Source: Permianibacter sp046297695 (lineage in GTDB: Bacteria; Pseudomonadota; Gammaproteobacteria; Enterobacterales; Permianibacteraceae). From it: 64,000 bases of DNA. The stretch lies in NCBI GenBank assembly GCA_046297695.1, contig JBKBHF010000006.1:1-64000 (forward strand), given 5' to 3'. The notes under the pieces were generated by a model, which saw only the letters and a list, made by a program, of their open reading frames with translations, did no database searches and had not been told where the DNA came from. Shown here piece by piece: positions 8,384 to 16,979 of the stretch (positions within the stretch are counted from its first letter, which is position 1; each line of letters begins with the position of its first letter). The translations under genes and the position numbers were made by a program.

Positions 8384-10390
8384 ATGCAAAACTACCGTTC
8401 CGATATCGAAGGCCTGCGTGCCGTTGCCGTCCTGCTGGTGATGCTCTATCACTTTGGCGTGCCCGGGATTCCCGGCGGCTTTGTCGGTGTCGATGTCTTT
8501 TTTGTCATCTCGGGTTTTGTCATCACCCAGCTGCTGCAACGGGCATTTGCCTCCGGCTGTTTTCGTTTCCGCGATTTCTACGCCCGCCGGATCCGCCGGT
8601 TGGTGCCGGTGTTTCTGTTGGTTTCGACGGTGAGCTTCCTGCTGATCTCGCCGTTCTATCTCGATGAAGATTATTACGTCTTCGCCAAGAGCTGGCTGGC
8701 GTCATTGATCGGCTTCAGCAATTTCTATTACTACGCGGAACTGAGCCAGTACTTTGCGCCGGAAGCCAAAAGCCTGACGTTGTTGCACACCTGGTCGTTG
8801 GCGGTGGAAGAACAGTTTTATCTGCTCTGGCCGCTGACGCTGTTCGCCGCCTACAAGTTCTTTCCCGGCAAGCGTGGCTGGCCGGTGTTTCTGTTGCTCT
8901 GGGGCGTGGTGTTTGCGCTGTCGGTGTACATGGCCGAGCATGCGGTCAAAGCGGCCTACTACCTGCTGCTGGCACGCGCCTATGAACTGATGCTCGGTGC
9001 TGGCATCGCGTTGTATGCGCGTGAGCTGCCGCGCCTGTCGTTGCCGGTGGCGCAAATGCTGGCAGCGGTCGGTTGGTTGCTGGTTCTTGGCACGGCTTTG
9101 TTGTTGCCGAACAGTGCGCACTTTCCCGGTTACAACGCGCTGTGGCCGACACTCGGTACTGCGCTGATGATCTACGCGGGTCAACAGCACACGAACACGC
9201 TGGTGGCCCGTGCGCTCAGCGTGCCGGTGATGGTCTGGCTCGGTGGCCTGTCGTATTCGATGTATCTCTGGCACTGGCCGCCGGTCGCCTTGCTGCACTA
9301 TCAATTGGTCGAGCTTGATGCGTACTGGCGTATCGGCTTGTTTGCGGCAGTGATCGCGCTGTCCTGGTTCAGTCATCGCTTTGTCGAGAACCGCTTCCGC
9401 TATCTGCCGTGGGGATTCAAGAAGTCCTTCCTGGTGTTCGTGCTGGTGCCGATGATCGCCATCTGGCTGGTGCAATCGACCATCCGCATCGCCGACGATC
9501 TGAGCTTCCGGATTCCGGCCGACAAGCGCGAGATCTACAAGACCATCGCGCTGAACAATTCGGCCGATATCTACAAGCCGTGTTTCAAAGGCGACCCCGC
9601 CGCGTTCGACCAGTCGGCCCGTTGCATTCTCGGCGTAAAAGACGGCAAGCCGAATGCGGTGTTCATCGGCGATTCGCACGCCACCGCGATGACCGGCTTC
9701 CTTGAACAGTTCCTGCAGGATACCGAGCTGTCGGTCTTGCTGATCAACCGCGCCTCGACGCCATTCGTCGCGCCGGAACGGGCGAAAACCCTGTTCGCCG
9801 ATGATCCGACCAAAATTGCCCGCACCGAGGCGATTGCCGCCTATTTGTCCGCGGAGCCGATGACGGTGTTTGTCGGTGCCTGGTGGACGTCCTATCTTGC
9901 CAATCCGGCATATGAGCAACATTTCCTGGAAGCGCTGGACTGGTTGCTGCAGCGTGGCCATCAGGTGATTGTGATCGAGGATGCGCCGATATTGCCGTCG
10001 GCGTCGTATGCCTATTGCCAGTTGAAAAACAAACTGGACTGTTCATTACCGTGGCCGGCAGTCGCGCAGGCGCAACAGCCGTTCATTGCATTCAAAGCGC
10101 GGGCGATGCAACAGTTTCCGGCCGTGCAGTGGATCGATCCGTTGCCGATCATCTGCGACAGCCGGCGTTGCAATACCGTGATCGACGGCACGCCGCTGTA
10201 CCGTGATGAAAATCACCTGAACTACATCGGCTCTGCCTTGGTCGGCAAATTGTACAAGGCGCGTTTTGGCAATCCGTTGTTGCCGCGCTTTGGCAAGTGG
10301 AACGGTGACAAGTCAGGCAGTACGACCGGCAACCCGGTTGCGCCTGAGTCGTCCGGGTCTGCAGCGCAGGTGTCACCGCAAACGCCGTAG
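8384..10390 (+). CDS. Membrane O-acyltransferase with C-terminal SGNH domain (OafA/YrhL type)
   Basis: A 668-residue protein that likely O-acetylates a surface polysaccharide. The N-terminal acyltransferase-3 domain (about 1-350, roughly ten helices) starts with the classic YRSDIEGLRAVAVLLVMLYH, with the catalytic-type His at residue 23, and includes GGFVGVDVFFVISGF. The C-terminal periplasmic SGNH domain begins near FIGDSHATAM (block I Ser) and ends with DENHLNYIGS (Asp-x-x-His block). This fusion is known from O-antigen and peptidoglycan acetyltransferases, where the SGNH domain finishes transfer to the glycan. No glycan cluster is nearby, so the acceptor is unknown. The ribosome site is weak. 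Confidence 0.92.
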   Translation: MQNYRSDIEGLRAVAVLLVMLYHFGVPGIPGGFVGVDVFFVISGFVITQLLQRAFASGCFRFRDFYARRIRRLVPVFLLVSTVSFLLISPFYLDEDYYVFAKSWLASLIGFSNFYYYAELSQYFAPEAKSLTLLHTWSLAVEEQFYLLWPLTLFAAYKFFPGKRGWPVFLLLWGVVFALSVYMAEHAVKAAYYLLLARAYELMLGAGIALYARELPRLSLPVAQMLAAVGWLLVLGTALLLPNSAHFPGYNALWPTLGTALMIYAGQQHTNTLVARALSVPVMVWLGGLSYSMYLWHWPPVALLHYQLVELDAYWRIGLFAAVIALSWFSHRFVENRFRYLPWGFKKSFLVFVLVPMIAIWLVQSTIRIADDLSFRIPADKREIYKTIALNNSADIYKPCFKGDPAAFDQSARCILGVKDGKPNAVFIGDSHATAMTGFLEQFLQDTELSVLLINRASTPFVAPERAKTLFADDPTKIARTEAIAAYLSAEPMTVFVGAWWTSYLANPAYEQHFLEALDWLLQRGHQVIVIEDAPILPSASYAYCQLKNKLDCSLPWPAVAQAQQPFIAFKARAMQQFPAVQWIDPLPIICDSRRCNTVIDGTPLYRDENHLNYIGSALVGKLYKARFGNPLLPRFGKWNGDKSGSTTGNPVAPESSGSAAQVSPQTP

Positions 10391-10417
10391 ACAAATTGGC
10401 GCTGATTGAAACGGCAA

Positions 10418-11188
10418 TCAGCGCGCCGTGTAGCCGCCGTCAATCACCAGCTCGGCGCCGGTCATGAATTTCGATTCGTCACTGGCGAGATACACCACGC
10501 CCCAGGCGATGTCATCCGGCTCGCCCATGTGGCCGAGCGGATGCAACGCGCCGGCCGCCAGCTTCGCCGCTTCCAGATCCGGGCTGGTCGCTTTCAGAAA
10601 ATTCTCGACCATCGGCGTCCAGATATAACCGGGGTGGACCGAGTTGACGCGGATCTTGTCCGGCGCGTACTGCATGGCATCGTTCTTGGTCATCAGGCGA
10701 ACCGCACCTTTCGAGGCATGATACGGCGGCACGCCGGTGGTGCTGACCAACCCGCAAATCGACGACAGGTTGATGATGCTGCCGCCACCCGCTGCTTTCA
10801 GATGCGGAATGGCGTGCTTGCTGCAGAAGAACACGCCTTTGACATTGACCGCCTGCACCCGATCCCATTCTTCTTCGCTGACTTCGTGGGTCGGTTTCAC
10901 CGAGCCGGCAATGCCGGCATTGTTGACCAGCACATTGAGTTTGCCGAACCGCTTCACAGTATCGTCGATGGCGCTTTTGACTTGCGCTTCGCTGGCGGTG
11001 TCGACATGCCAGAACGCGACCCGCTGGCCGCGATCCTGGAGTCCGGCGACCAGCGCCTGACCGGCGCTGTCGTTGATATCGAAAATCGCGACGCTGGCGC
11101 CTTCCTGTGCCAGGCGTTCGACACACGCGCGGCCTATGCCGACGGCACCACCGGTGACGATGGCGACTTTGTTCGCTAGCCGATTCAT
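10418..11188 (-). CDS. Short-chain dehydrogenase/reductase (classical SDR)
   Basis: A 256-residue NAD(P)-dependent oxidoreductase. The cofactor motif TGGAVGIG lies near the N-terminus, NNAG is present (VLVNNAGIAG) and the catalytic Tyr/Lys pair appears as YHASK. An acidic residue after the second strand (IFDIND) argues for NAD over NADP. Closest in style to the hydroxysteroid or cyclic-alcohol dehydrogenase branch, but the substrate cannot be deduced. The start at 11188 is supported by GGAGGGAGG; the frame is open further upstream without a ribosome site. It follows the PlsB-like gene on the same strand by 70 bases. Confidence 0.92.
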   Translation of the reverse strand: MNRLANKVAIVTGGAVGIGRACVERLAQEGASVAIFDINDSAGQALVAGLQDRGQRVAFWHVDTASEAQVKSAIDDTVKRFGKLNVLVNNAGIAGSVKPTHEVSEEEWDRVQAVNVKGVFFCSKHAIPHLKAAGGGSIINLSSICGLVSTTGVPPYHASKGAVRLMTKNDAMQYAPDKIRVNSVHPGYIWTPMVENFLKATSPDLEAAKLAAGALHPLGHMGEPDDIAWGVVYLASDESKFMTGAELVIDGGYTAR

Positions 11189-11258
11189 GATCCTCCCTCC
11201 CTGCCGCTCGCGCTGCTCGCAATGTAGGTGTCGTGTTGACCGGTGCCAGGGCAACGTT

Positions 11259-12758
11259 TCAGCCGGAAAGCGGTGGCGACGCGATCACCTGTTGATCTGT
11301 TGTCACTTTGATAGCAGGTTCGTCATGACAGGGTTTGATCGGCATCAACTCCTGCAGCGCGGTTGGCAAGGTGTTGGCGTAATAGCGCAGTAGGCTGTGC
11401 TCGCTTATTACCGCGCGGTAGTTCCCGTCGCGTTCTTCCAGCAGGTGGCGGATCTGCAGCATGTGCAGCGCGGCCTCGAACTGGCTTTCCTGCAGTGCCG
11501 GCGGTATGACCACCGGCAAACCGCGCTCGGCGGCATGGGCCAGCAGTTGCTGGCAGCGCGCCTTGATGGTCAGCGCCGACAACCAGACGCCTTCGGCCTG
11601 CAGCAGCACGGCGCAGACCAGCGGAATCGGCAACAGCGGCACCACCTGATCGATACGGCTCATCAGCTGTTGCGACAACTCGCTGACCGCTGCCATCCGG
11701 CTGTCCTTGTCGAGTTTGGGCAGTATCAGTTGCCGCTCGGCGCACCAGCTGCGCATGCTGAGCGGTGAGCCGAACACGACGCTGGCATAACCAAAGCGCT
11801 GCCAGCGCGAGCGCAGCATCAACCAGACCGATTGCGCGACAAATTTCAGCGTTGTCCGCACGGCGAACCAGCCGCTGCGGCGCTGGGCATCCGGGTCAAG
11901 CGTGCGCAGCAAGCTGCGATCTTCCAGCACGCGATCGTAATTGATGCCGACTGGCACAAACACAATGTCGCGTTCCGAACGCGGGCCGAAGCCGCGCAGC
12001 ATGTAATCGAGAATGCCGAGCTTGGTCGCCTGCAATTTGCCATCGCGCGACAGACCTCCTTCCGGAAACACCGCCTGGCAGACGCCTTGCTCGGTTGCCA
12101 TCGCGACGTAGCGTTCGAGCACGCGCCGGTACAGCGGATCTTTTGAGTTGCGCCGGACAAAGTAGGCGCCCATCGAACGGATCAATTGCTGCAACGGCCA
12201 GATCCGTGCCCACTCGCCGACCGCGTAGGACAGCGCGGTCTTTTTGGCGGCGAGAAAACCGACCAGCACGTAATCCATGTTGCTGCGGTGATTCATCACG
12301 AACACGACCGTGGCGTTGCTGTCGATGCCGGCGAGTTTCTCATCGTCGTGGAATTTGACCCGCACGGCATAGAGCATGCGCGCGAAGCGGCGGGCAATGG
12401 CGTAACCGACCCGGTAATACACGTAAGCATTGAAGGCCGGCACGATCTCCCGGGCGTATTTCAGCACCCGCTGTTGCACCAGTTCGCGCGGCAACTGTTT
12501 TTCCGCGGCATGTTCGGCCACGGCTTCCAGCACCTTCGGGTCGTAGGCGAGCCGGTCGATCAGCGCTTCGCGTTTGGTCAGCTGGAAGGGGCGTATCGAG
12601 ATGTGCAGGCGCTGGTTGAGGCGGTTGATGACCTTGTTGACCCGGCGCCGCATCAGCCAGCGCATCGATGGCATCAGCAGGCGGCTCGCCAGCAACCAGC
12701 CGCTCAGCAGCAGCAGGAGCAGCACCAGCCATAACGGCAGTGTCACGGTACTCGTCAT
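11259..12758 (-). CDS. Glycerol-3-phosphate O-acyltransferase-like protein (PlsB/GPAT domain)
   Basis: A 499-residue protein anchored by one N-terminal helix (LPLWLVLLLLLLSGWLLASRLL). The PlsC/PlsB acyltransferase domain spans about 150-330, with HX4D present as NHRSNMD and the substrate-binding block FPEGGLSRDG. The C-terminal third (about 370-499) resembles the extra domain of GPAT-type enzymes. It is much shorter than Escherichia PlsB (about 800), fitting a family of shorter PlsB paralogues. The probable job is lysophosphatidate or related lipid synthesis at the inner membrane. The start at 12758 is preceded by AAGGAT. Confidence 0.82.
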   Translation of the reverse strand: MTSTVTLPLWLVLLLLLLSGWLLASRLLMPSMRWLMRRRVNKVINRLNQRLHISIRPFQLTKREALIDRLAYDPKVLEAVAEHAAEKQLPRELVQQRVLKYAREIVPAFNAYVYYRVGYAIARRFARMLYAVRVKFHDDEKLAGIDSNATVVFVMNHRSNMDYVLVGFLAAKKTALSYAVGEWARIWPLQQLIRSMGAYFVRRNSKDPLYRRVLERYVAMATEQGVCQAVFPEGGLSRDGKLQATKLGILDYMLRGFGPRSERDIVFVPVGINYDRVLEDRSLLRTLDPDAQRRSGWFAVRTTLKFVAQSVWLMLRSRWQRFGYASVVFGSPLSMRSWCAERQLILPKLDKDSRMAAVSELSQQLMSRIDQVVPLLPIPLVCAVLLQAEGVWLSALTIKARCQQLLAHAAERGLPVVIPPALQESQFEAALHMLQIRHLLEERDGNYRAVISEHSLLRYYANTLPTALQELMPIKPCHDEPAIKVTTDQQVIASPPLSG

Positions 12759-12915
12759 GCGCTGCAAATCCTTGTCGGCGCCGGAGATAGCCAGAGCATA
12801 GCTGGCCAAACTGGCCGATGTCAGGTTTGTCTCGGGCCGCCGGCGCCGGTCGCTCGCAGGCAAACGCCATCATCGCCGTTTGACTGGCGGCGATGGCGTT
12901 CGAACCGAGCTGACG

Positions 12916-13377
12916 TTACGGCGCGTTCCGCCATGCCGCTGGTAGCGGCCAGGCGCTGCTGTGCAACTCGCCGTTCCACAGTTGCACGGTCAGCCAGAGC
13001 TGGTCGTCCGCGCCAAGCGACAACGGAAATGGTGCATGGACATGCTGCAGCAGACGATTGCCATGCAGGATGCCGTCTGCGTTGTCGGGCAGCGGCGCCG
13101 GTTCCGGCCCGACGCTCAGATAGGCCTGTCGGATCCGGGCGATGCAGCCGGTGCAGAAGCGCACGCTGAAATCTTTTTGCCGGGCGCCGTCATGGTCATA
13201 GGGCGGCGCCTCATCGAGCGGTGTCGGCGCCGCGGTGAACGGACCGATGCGTTGTTCCGGCCATTCCGGCGGAAACTGCGGATGCAGTGCCTGCCAGAGA
13301 TACCAGCACGGCAACAGCAGCAGCAAGCCGGTCAGGTGATAGCAGATCCGTTGCCAGTGAAATCTGCTTTTGCTCAT
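12916..13377 (-). CDS. Small membrane-anchored protein of the PepSY siderophore operon
   Basis: A 153-residue protein with one N-terminal helix (YHLTGLLLLLPCWYLWQAL) and a periplasmic-looking remainder with FCTGCIAR, a CxxC pair. A composition rich in Pro/Trp and HVHAPFPLSLGADDQLWLTVQLW suggests a beta-rich extracytoplasmic domain. I do not recognise a named family. Its ATG overlaps the TGA of the upstream PepSY gene (ATGA), so the two are translationally coupled. Its place after the TonB receptor and PepSY protein implies a role in the same iron pathway. The CxxC pair is worth noting but does not by itself show metal or redox function. Confidence 0.7.
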   Translation of the reverse strand: MSKSRFHWQRICYHLTGLLLLLPCWYLWQALHPQFPPEWPEQRIGPFTAAPTPLDEAPPYDHDGARQKDFSVRFCTGCIARIRQAYLSVGPEPAPLPDNADGILHGNRLLQHVHAPFPLSLGADDQLWLTVQLWNGELHSSAWPLPAAWRNAP

Positions 13378-14594
13378 GGTGCGGTACCTCTCTGGACCGT
13401 TTCTTCCCGTGCCGCGTCCTCTCCTGTTGTCGCGGATGCGTCGAGCGGGCGCCGGCGCCGTGCTTTGTCGGCGGCGCGATGGTTTTCGCGCGCCGTTTTG
13501 AACGTGCGCTTGCTCCAGATCAGGAAACCGGTGATCGACATGCCGGTCAGGATCAGACCAAAGACAAACCACAGCAGCTTGGTCCAGATGCCGCCGATGG
13601 TGCCGTAATGCAGCGGATCCGCGATGTGCGCGAGCGTTTGCAGGCCGGTCATGGTGGCGGGGGTTTGGACCGACACGACCTCGCCGGTCCACGGATTCAC
13701 CTGCACGCGATACGCGTATTGATCGAACAGGAAATTGTCGCCAGCGCCGGCGATGCTGAAGTAATCGCGGTTGTGCTCCGGCAGTGCGATCCAGGCCGGC
13801 TGCAGCGCTGGCAGGGTTTGCAAGGCGGTGTTGTAGGCCTGCACAAACGCCACCCGCTGCGGGATTTGTGCCTCGGATGCTGGCAGTGCCGTCATGGCAA
13901 TCGGTGCGGTTTCCGGGCCGAGCTCGACCTCGTTGTGCCAGAGCATCGCCTGCACCAGATACCACAGCCCGGTCAGGCCAATGATGAGCAGAAACCACAG
14001 CGACCAAACGCCGGCAAGCCGGTGCAGATCGCCGAGCCAGACCCGCGCGCCACTGGCAAAACGCAGCCGGGGTTTCTCGGTGTAGGCCTGCCAGAACCGC
14101 TTGTAAACCACGAGCCCGGTGATGAGCGCGCCGAGCACGACCAGCGACATCGCCGACACCAGGTAATAACCGATGCTGTAGTGGTGCTGCCACGGAAACA
14201 GCAGCCAACCGTGCAGTGTGCGCATGAAGCCGATGAAGGTGATGCCCTGATTGATCATTTGCACATCGGCGGTGTACGGATTGACGTAAGCGATGGCGGC
14301 CGGCATGTCCTTGCTGGCGAAGCTGACAGCGGTTACCAAATAGGACTCCAGCACCATCACATGGCCGACGTCGGCGTCCGGCACCTGCTGTTGCACGGCG
14401 GCGATCAGTTCCGGGATCGGTTTGGCGGGCAGGTTCTGCGGATTGTTGGCCCGTGCCAGCGGATTGGTCAGCCAGGTCAGTTCATGACTGATGACGGCAA
14501 TGGTGCCGGTCAGGCAGATGAAACAGAACAGCAGCCAGATCGGCAGGGAAAACCAGCCGTGCAGCAGAAACCAGAAACGTTGGTTGATGCGCAT
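13374..14594 (-). CDS. PepSY-associated transmembrane protein, putative ferri-siderophore reductase
   Basis: A 406-residue inner-membrane protein with the PepSY-TM layout: helix 1 (FWFLLHGWFSLPIWLLFCFICLTG), a periplasmic PepSY-like region (about 60-150), helices near 155-190 (LHGWLLFPWQHHYSIGYYLV), a second periplasmic stretch and a last helix near 350. The paired His residues in membrane segments (HGW, LHGW, HHY, LHRLAG) fit heme ligation as in FoxB/FiuF-type reductases. The ATG at 14594 has GGAG 9-12 bases upstream; a TTG at 14612 is an alternative. It is located 88 bases after a TonB-dependent siderophore receptor, which supports iron release from the imported chelate. Confidence 0.85.
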   Translation of the reverse strand: MRINQRFWFLLHGWFSLPIWLLFCFICLTGTIAVISHELTWLTNPLARANNPQNLPAKPIPELIAAVQQQVPDADVGHVMVLESYLVTAVSFASKDMPAAIAYVNPYTADVQMINQGITFIGFMRTLHGWLLFPWQHHYSIGYYLVSAMSLVVLGALITGLVVYKRFWQAYTEKPRLRFASGARVWLGDLHRLAGVWSLWFLLIIGLTGLWYLVQAMLWHNEVELGPETAPIAMTALPASEAQIPQRVAFVQAYNTALQTLPALQPAWIALPEHNRDYFSIAGAGDNFLFDQYAYRVQVNPWTGEVVSVQTPATMTGLQTLAHIADPLHYGTIGGIWTKLLWFVFGLILTGMSITGFLIWSKRTFKTARENHRAADKARRRRPLDASATTGEDAAREETVQRGTAP

Positions 14595-14682
14595 GAAGAG
14601 AAGCTCCGACAAAAGCGTAAACCCCGGACGCGAGGCGAGCGGGGTTTGCGGTGAGCGTGGCGTGTGCGCCCGCTGCAGACGA

Positions 14683-16845
14683 TCAGAACAGGTAGCTGAC
14701 CGTGCCGATGACGTTACGCTTGCTGCCGATAAAGCAGTCGCCGCGTGCCAGGCAGGTGCTGTAGTAGGTCTCGTTCTCGAGGTTGTTGACGGTCAGCGTG
14801 AAGCTCAGATCGCCGACGTCGTAACCGAACATCGCGTCGTACAGCGTGTAGGCCGGCGTTTTGAGGTTGTCGGCGCCGTCCCAGCTGTCGCCGGTGTAGC
14901 GCACGCCGAGCCCGGCGCGAAAACCATTGATGCCGGCAATGGCAAAGCGATGCTGGCCCCACAGCGAGGCCAGATGTTCCGGCACGCTGGCGATGCGCGG
15001 ACCGTCATTGACCGCGGTGTCGGTGTAGGTGTAATTGCCGATCAACGCCCAATCCTCGTTGAGCTGCAGCAGCGATTCCAGTTCGACACCTTGCGCCGTG
15101 GCTTCGCCGGCCTGGATCTGGCCGAGCACGCCGTTGACTTCGACACTGACGGTCTGGTTCGACTCTTTCAGATCGTAAAGCGAAACAGTCACCAGGCTGT
15201 TGCTGCCGTCCGGTTGATACTTCAAACCGAATTCGACTTGCTCGCCTTGCAGCGGCTCGAACGCTTCACCGTAAACATCGAGCCCGATCAGCGGCTGGAA
15301 CGATTCGGTGTATGAAAGATAGGGATGCCAGCCCGTGCCGGTTTTGTACATCACGGCAGCGCGCACACTGGTGGCATCGTCTTTCTGACTGCCGGCGCCT
15401 TCGGTGCGGTTTTCGGTTTTATCGTGGCGCAGGCCCAGCGTGGTGAGCCAGCGTTCGTTGAACGTCAGCTGTGCCTGACCGTAAACGCCGAGTTGCTTGA
15501 TCTGGTTTTCCGGATCGGACAGCAAGCTCGTTGGTGCGGTGAAAGTGCCATACACCGGGTTGTACAGATTGAGCGGGGTCGCGGCGCCGTAGGCCCAGTC
15601 GCGATTGGTGGTGGCATCCTGATAATCGACGCCGACCAGCCAGGTGTGCTGCAACGCGCGGTCACCGAAGTCCGCCTGCAGCTGGTGGTCAACGGTCAGG
15701 TATTCCAGCTCGGGTTTGGCGATCCAGTACACGCGGTTGATGTCGCCGTTGGCTTGCAGCGTCGGCCGGAATTGCGGGTAAATGGTTTGGTAGCTCACTT
15801 CGCTTTCGGCGCGGCGCAGATTTTGCCGGAATTGCCAATGCTCGTTCAGCTGAATGCTCAGCAGCGAGGTCAGCGCGGTCTGTTCGGTGTCGTATTCGTC
15901 GAAGCCCGGTTCGCTCATGAACACGTCGTAGGGAATCTCCGGCAAGCCGTTCGGTGCCGGCAGCACGGTGCCGGCGTGTGGCAGAAATTGCGTACTCGAA
16001 CCGGTTTCGTCTTTTTGGTAATTGAACAGCACGGTCCATTCGATGGCGTCGTTCGGTTTCCAGGTCAGTGACGGCATCAGCACCAGCCGATCGTCGTCGA
16101 CGTAATTCACCTGGGTTTCGCTGTCGCGTTGTACTGCGACCATGCGATAGAGCAGCGTTTCATCGTCCGTGGCCGCGCCGGTGACATCGGCGGCGAGCTG
16201 GCGCCGATCAAACGAGCCGAGCTGCAATTGCAGTTCGCCCTGGCGCTCGGCCTGCGGCCGTTTGCTTTGCAGATTGACGATGCCACCGACTGTGCCCTGA
16301 CCGTACAGCACCGACGACGGACCTTTCAGCACATCGATGCGCGCCAGCGTGAACGGGTCCGGCCGTGAGCTCGCGTAGTAGCCAAAGGTCTGCTGCAGAC
16401 CGTCGAGGAAAATCACCGGATCGGCACCACGGATCATCGACCAGTCGCCGCGGCTGTCGAGCCCATACGGCTCGCTGCGCACGCCGGCGACATAGCGCAG
16501 TGCGTCCTGCACCGTTTGCGCGCCCTGATCGCGCATCTGCTCGGGAGTGACCACGGACACGGCCTGCGGTGTTTCGGCGACTGGCGTGTCGGTCTTGGTG
16601 GCCGAGGCGCTGCGTTTGGCGACATAACCGGTCACTGGGCTGGTCGCGGTTTCGTCGGCGCCGGCCTGCACGACGACGGTTTTGAGCGTGGTTTCAGCGG
16701 CCTCCGCGCCGGCGTCGGACTCAGCCGACGCCAATGCGGCGTGGGTGGGCAGGCCAAGCAGCAGGGCGAGTGCAAGCGGATGCAGGCGATGGGTAAGCGG
16801 TTGGGAATACGGTTGAGACACGAATTGCAGACTACGGCGGGACAT
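14683..16845 (-). CDS. TonB-dependent siderophore receptor
   Basis: A 720-residue outer-membrane receptor. The signal peptide ends near LPTHAALASA. An unstructured linker follows and then a plug domain: PVAETPQAVSVVTPEQMRDQ, VQDALRYVAGV and GADPVIFLDGLQQT are the plug signatures of the siderophore subfamily (FhuE/FoxA/FpvA-like). A 22-strand barrel follows with VEFGLKYQP and a C-terminal strand ending in Phe (GTVSYLF), as needed for BAM assembly. No long N-terminal signalling domain is present. The start at 16845 has CGGAG upstream. First gene of a three-gene iron operon with a Fur box in front. Confidence 0.94.
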   Translation of the reverse strand: MSRRSLQFVSQPYSQPLTHRLHPLALALLLGLPTHAALASAESDAGAEAAETTLKTVVVQAGADETATSPVTGYVAKRSASATKTDTPVAETPQAVSVVTPEQMRDQGAQTVQDALRYVAGVRSEPYGLDSRGDWSMIRGADPVIFLDGLQQTFGYYASSRPDPFTLARIDVLKGPSSVLYGQGTVGGIVNLQSKRPQAERQGELQLQLGSFDRRQLAADVTGAATDDETLLYRMVAVQRDSETQVNYVDDDRLVLMPSLTWKPNDAIEWTVLFNYQKDETGSSTQFLPHAGTVLPAPNGLPEIPYDVFMSEPGFDEYDTEQTALTSLLSIQLNEHWQFRQNLRRAESEVSYQTIYPQFRPTLQANGDINRVYWIAKPELEYLTVDHQLQADFGDRALQHTWLVGVDYQDATTNRDWAYGAATPLNLYNPVYGTFTAPTSLLSDPENQIKQLGVYGQAQLTFNERWLTTLGLRHDKTENRTEGAGSQKDDATSVRAAVMYKTGTGWHPYLSYTESFQPLIGLDVYGEAFEPLQGEQVEFGLKYQPDGSNSLVTVSLYDLKESNQTVSVEVNGVLGQIQAGEATAQGVELESLLQLNEDWALIGNYTYTDTAVNDGPRIASVPEHLASLWGQHRFAIAGINGFRAGLGVRYTGDSWDGADNLKTPAYTLYDAMFGYDVGDLSFTLTVNNLENETYYSTCLARGDCFIGSKRNVIGTVSYLF

Positions 16846-16895
16846 CGAATCGGCTCCGGGAAAGCAAGGGCAAAGATGCGAGACGATCCTATTAG

Positions 16896-16915
16896 TAAAT
16901 GCGAACAATTATCAA
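16896..16915 (-). promoter_or_regulatory. Fur box upstream of the siderophore receptor operon
   Basis: On the minus strand the sequence TTGATAATTGTTCGCATTT closely follows the Fur consensus (GATAAT-GATAAT-C-ATTATC; common natural form TGATAATTATTCTCATT). It lies about 50 bases before the receptor start in an AT-rich patch that stands out from the surrounding GC-rich DNA. The match was judged by eye, but the gene context agrees. Confidence 0.75.
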
Positions 16916-16979
16916 TAGATCTCGGTCAAATCCCCGCGAGCTGGCCAGCCCGGAAGGCTAAGTGTTTGAATGAAAAGCG

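Noticed and set aside
13378..14208. Upstream extension of the small PepSY-operon protein to 430 residues
   Set aside because: The extension lies entirely inside the PepSY gene in another frame. The ATGA overlap at 13374-13377 gives the natural start.
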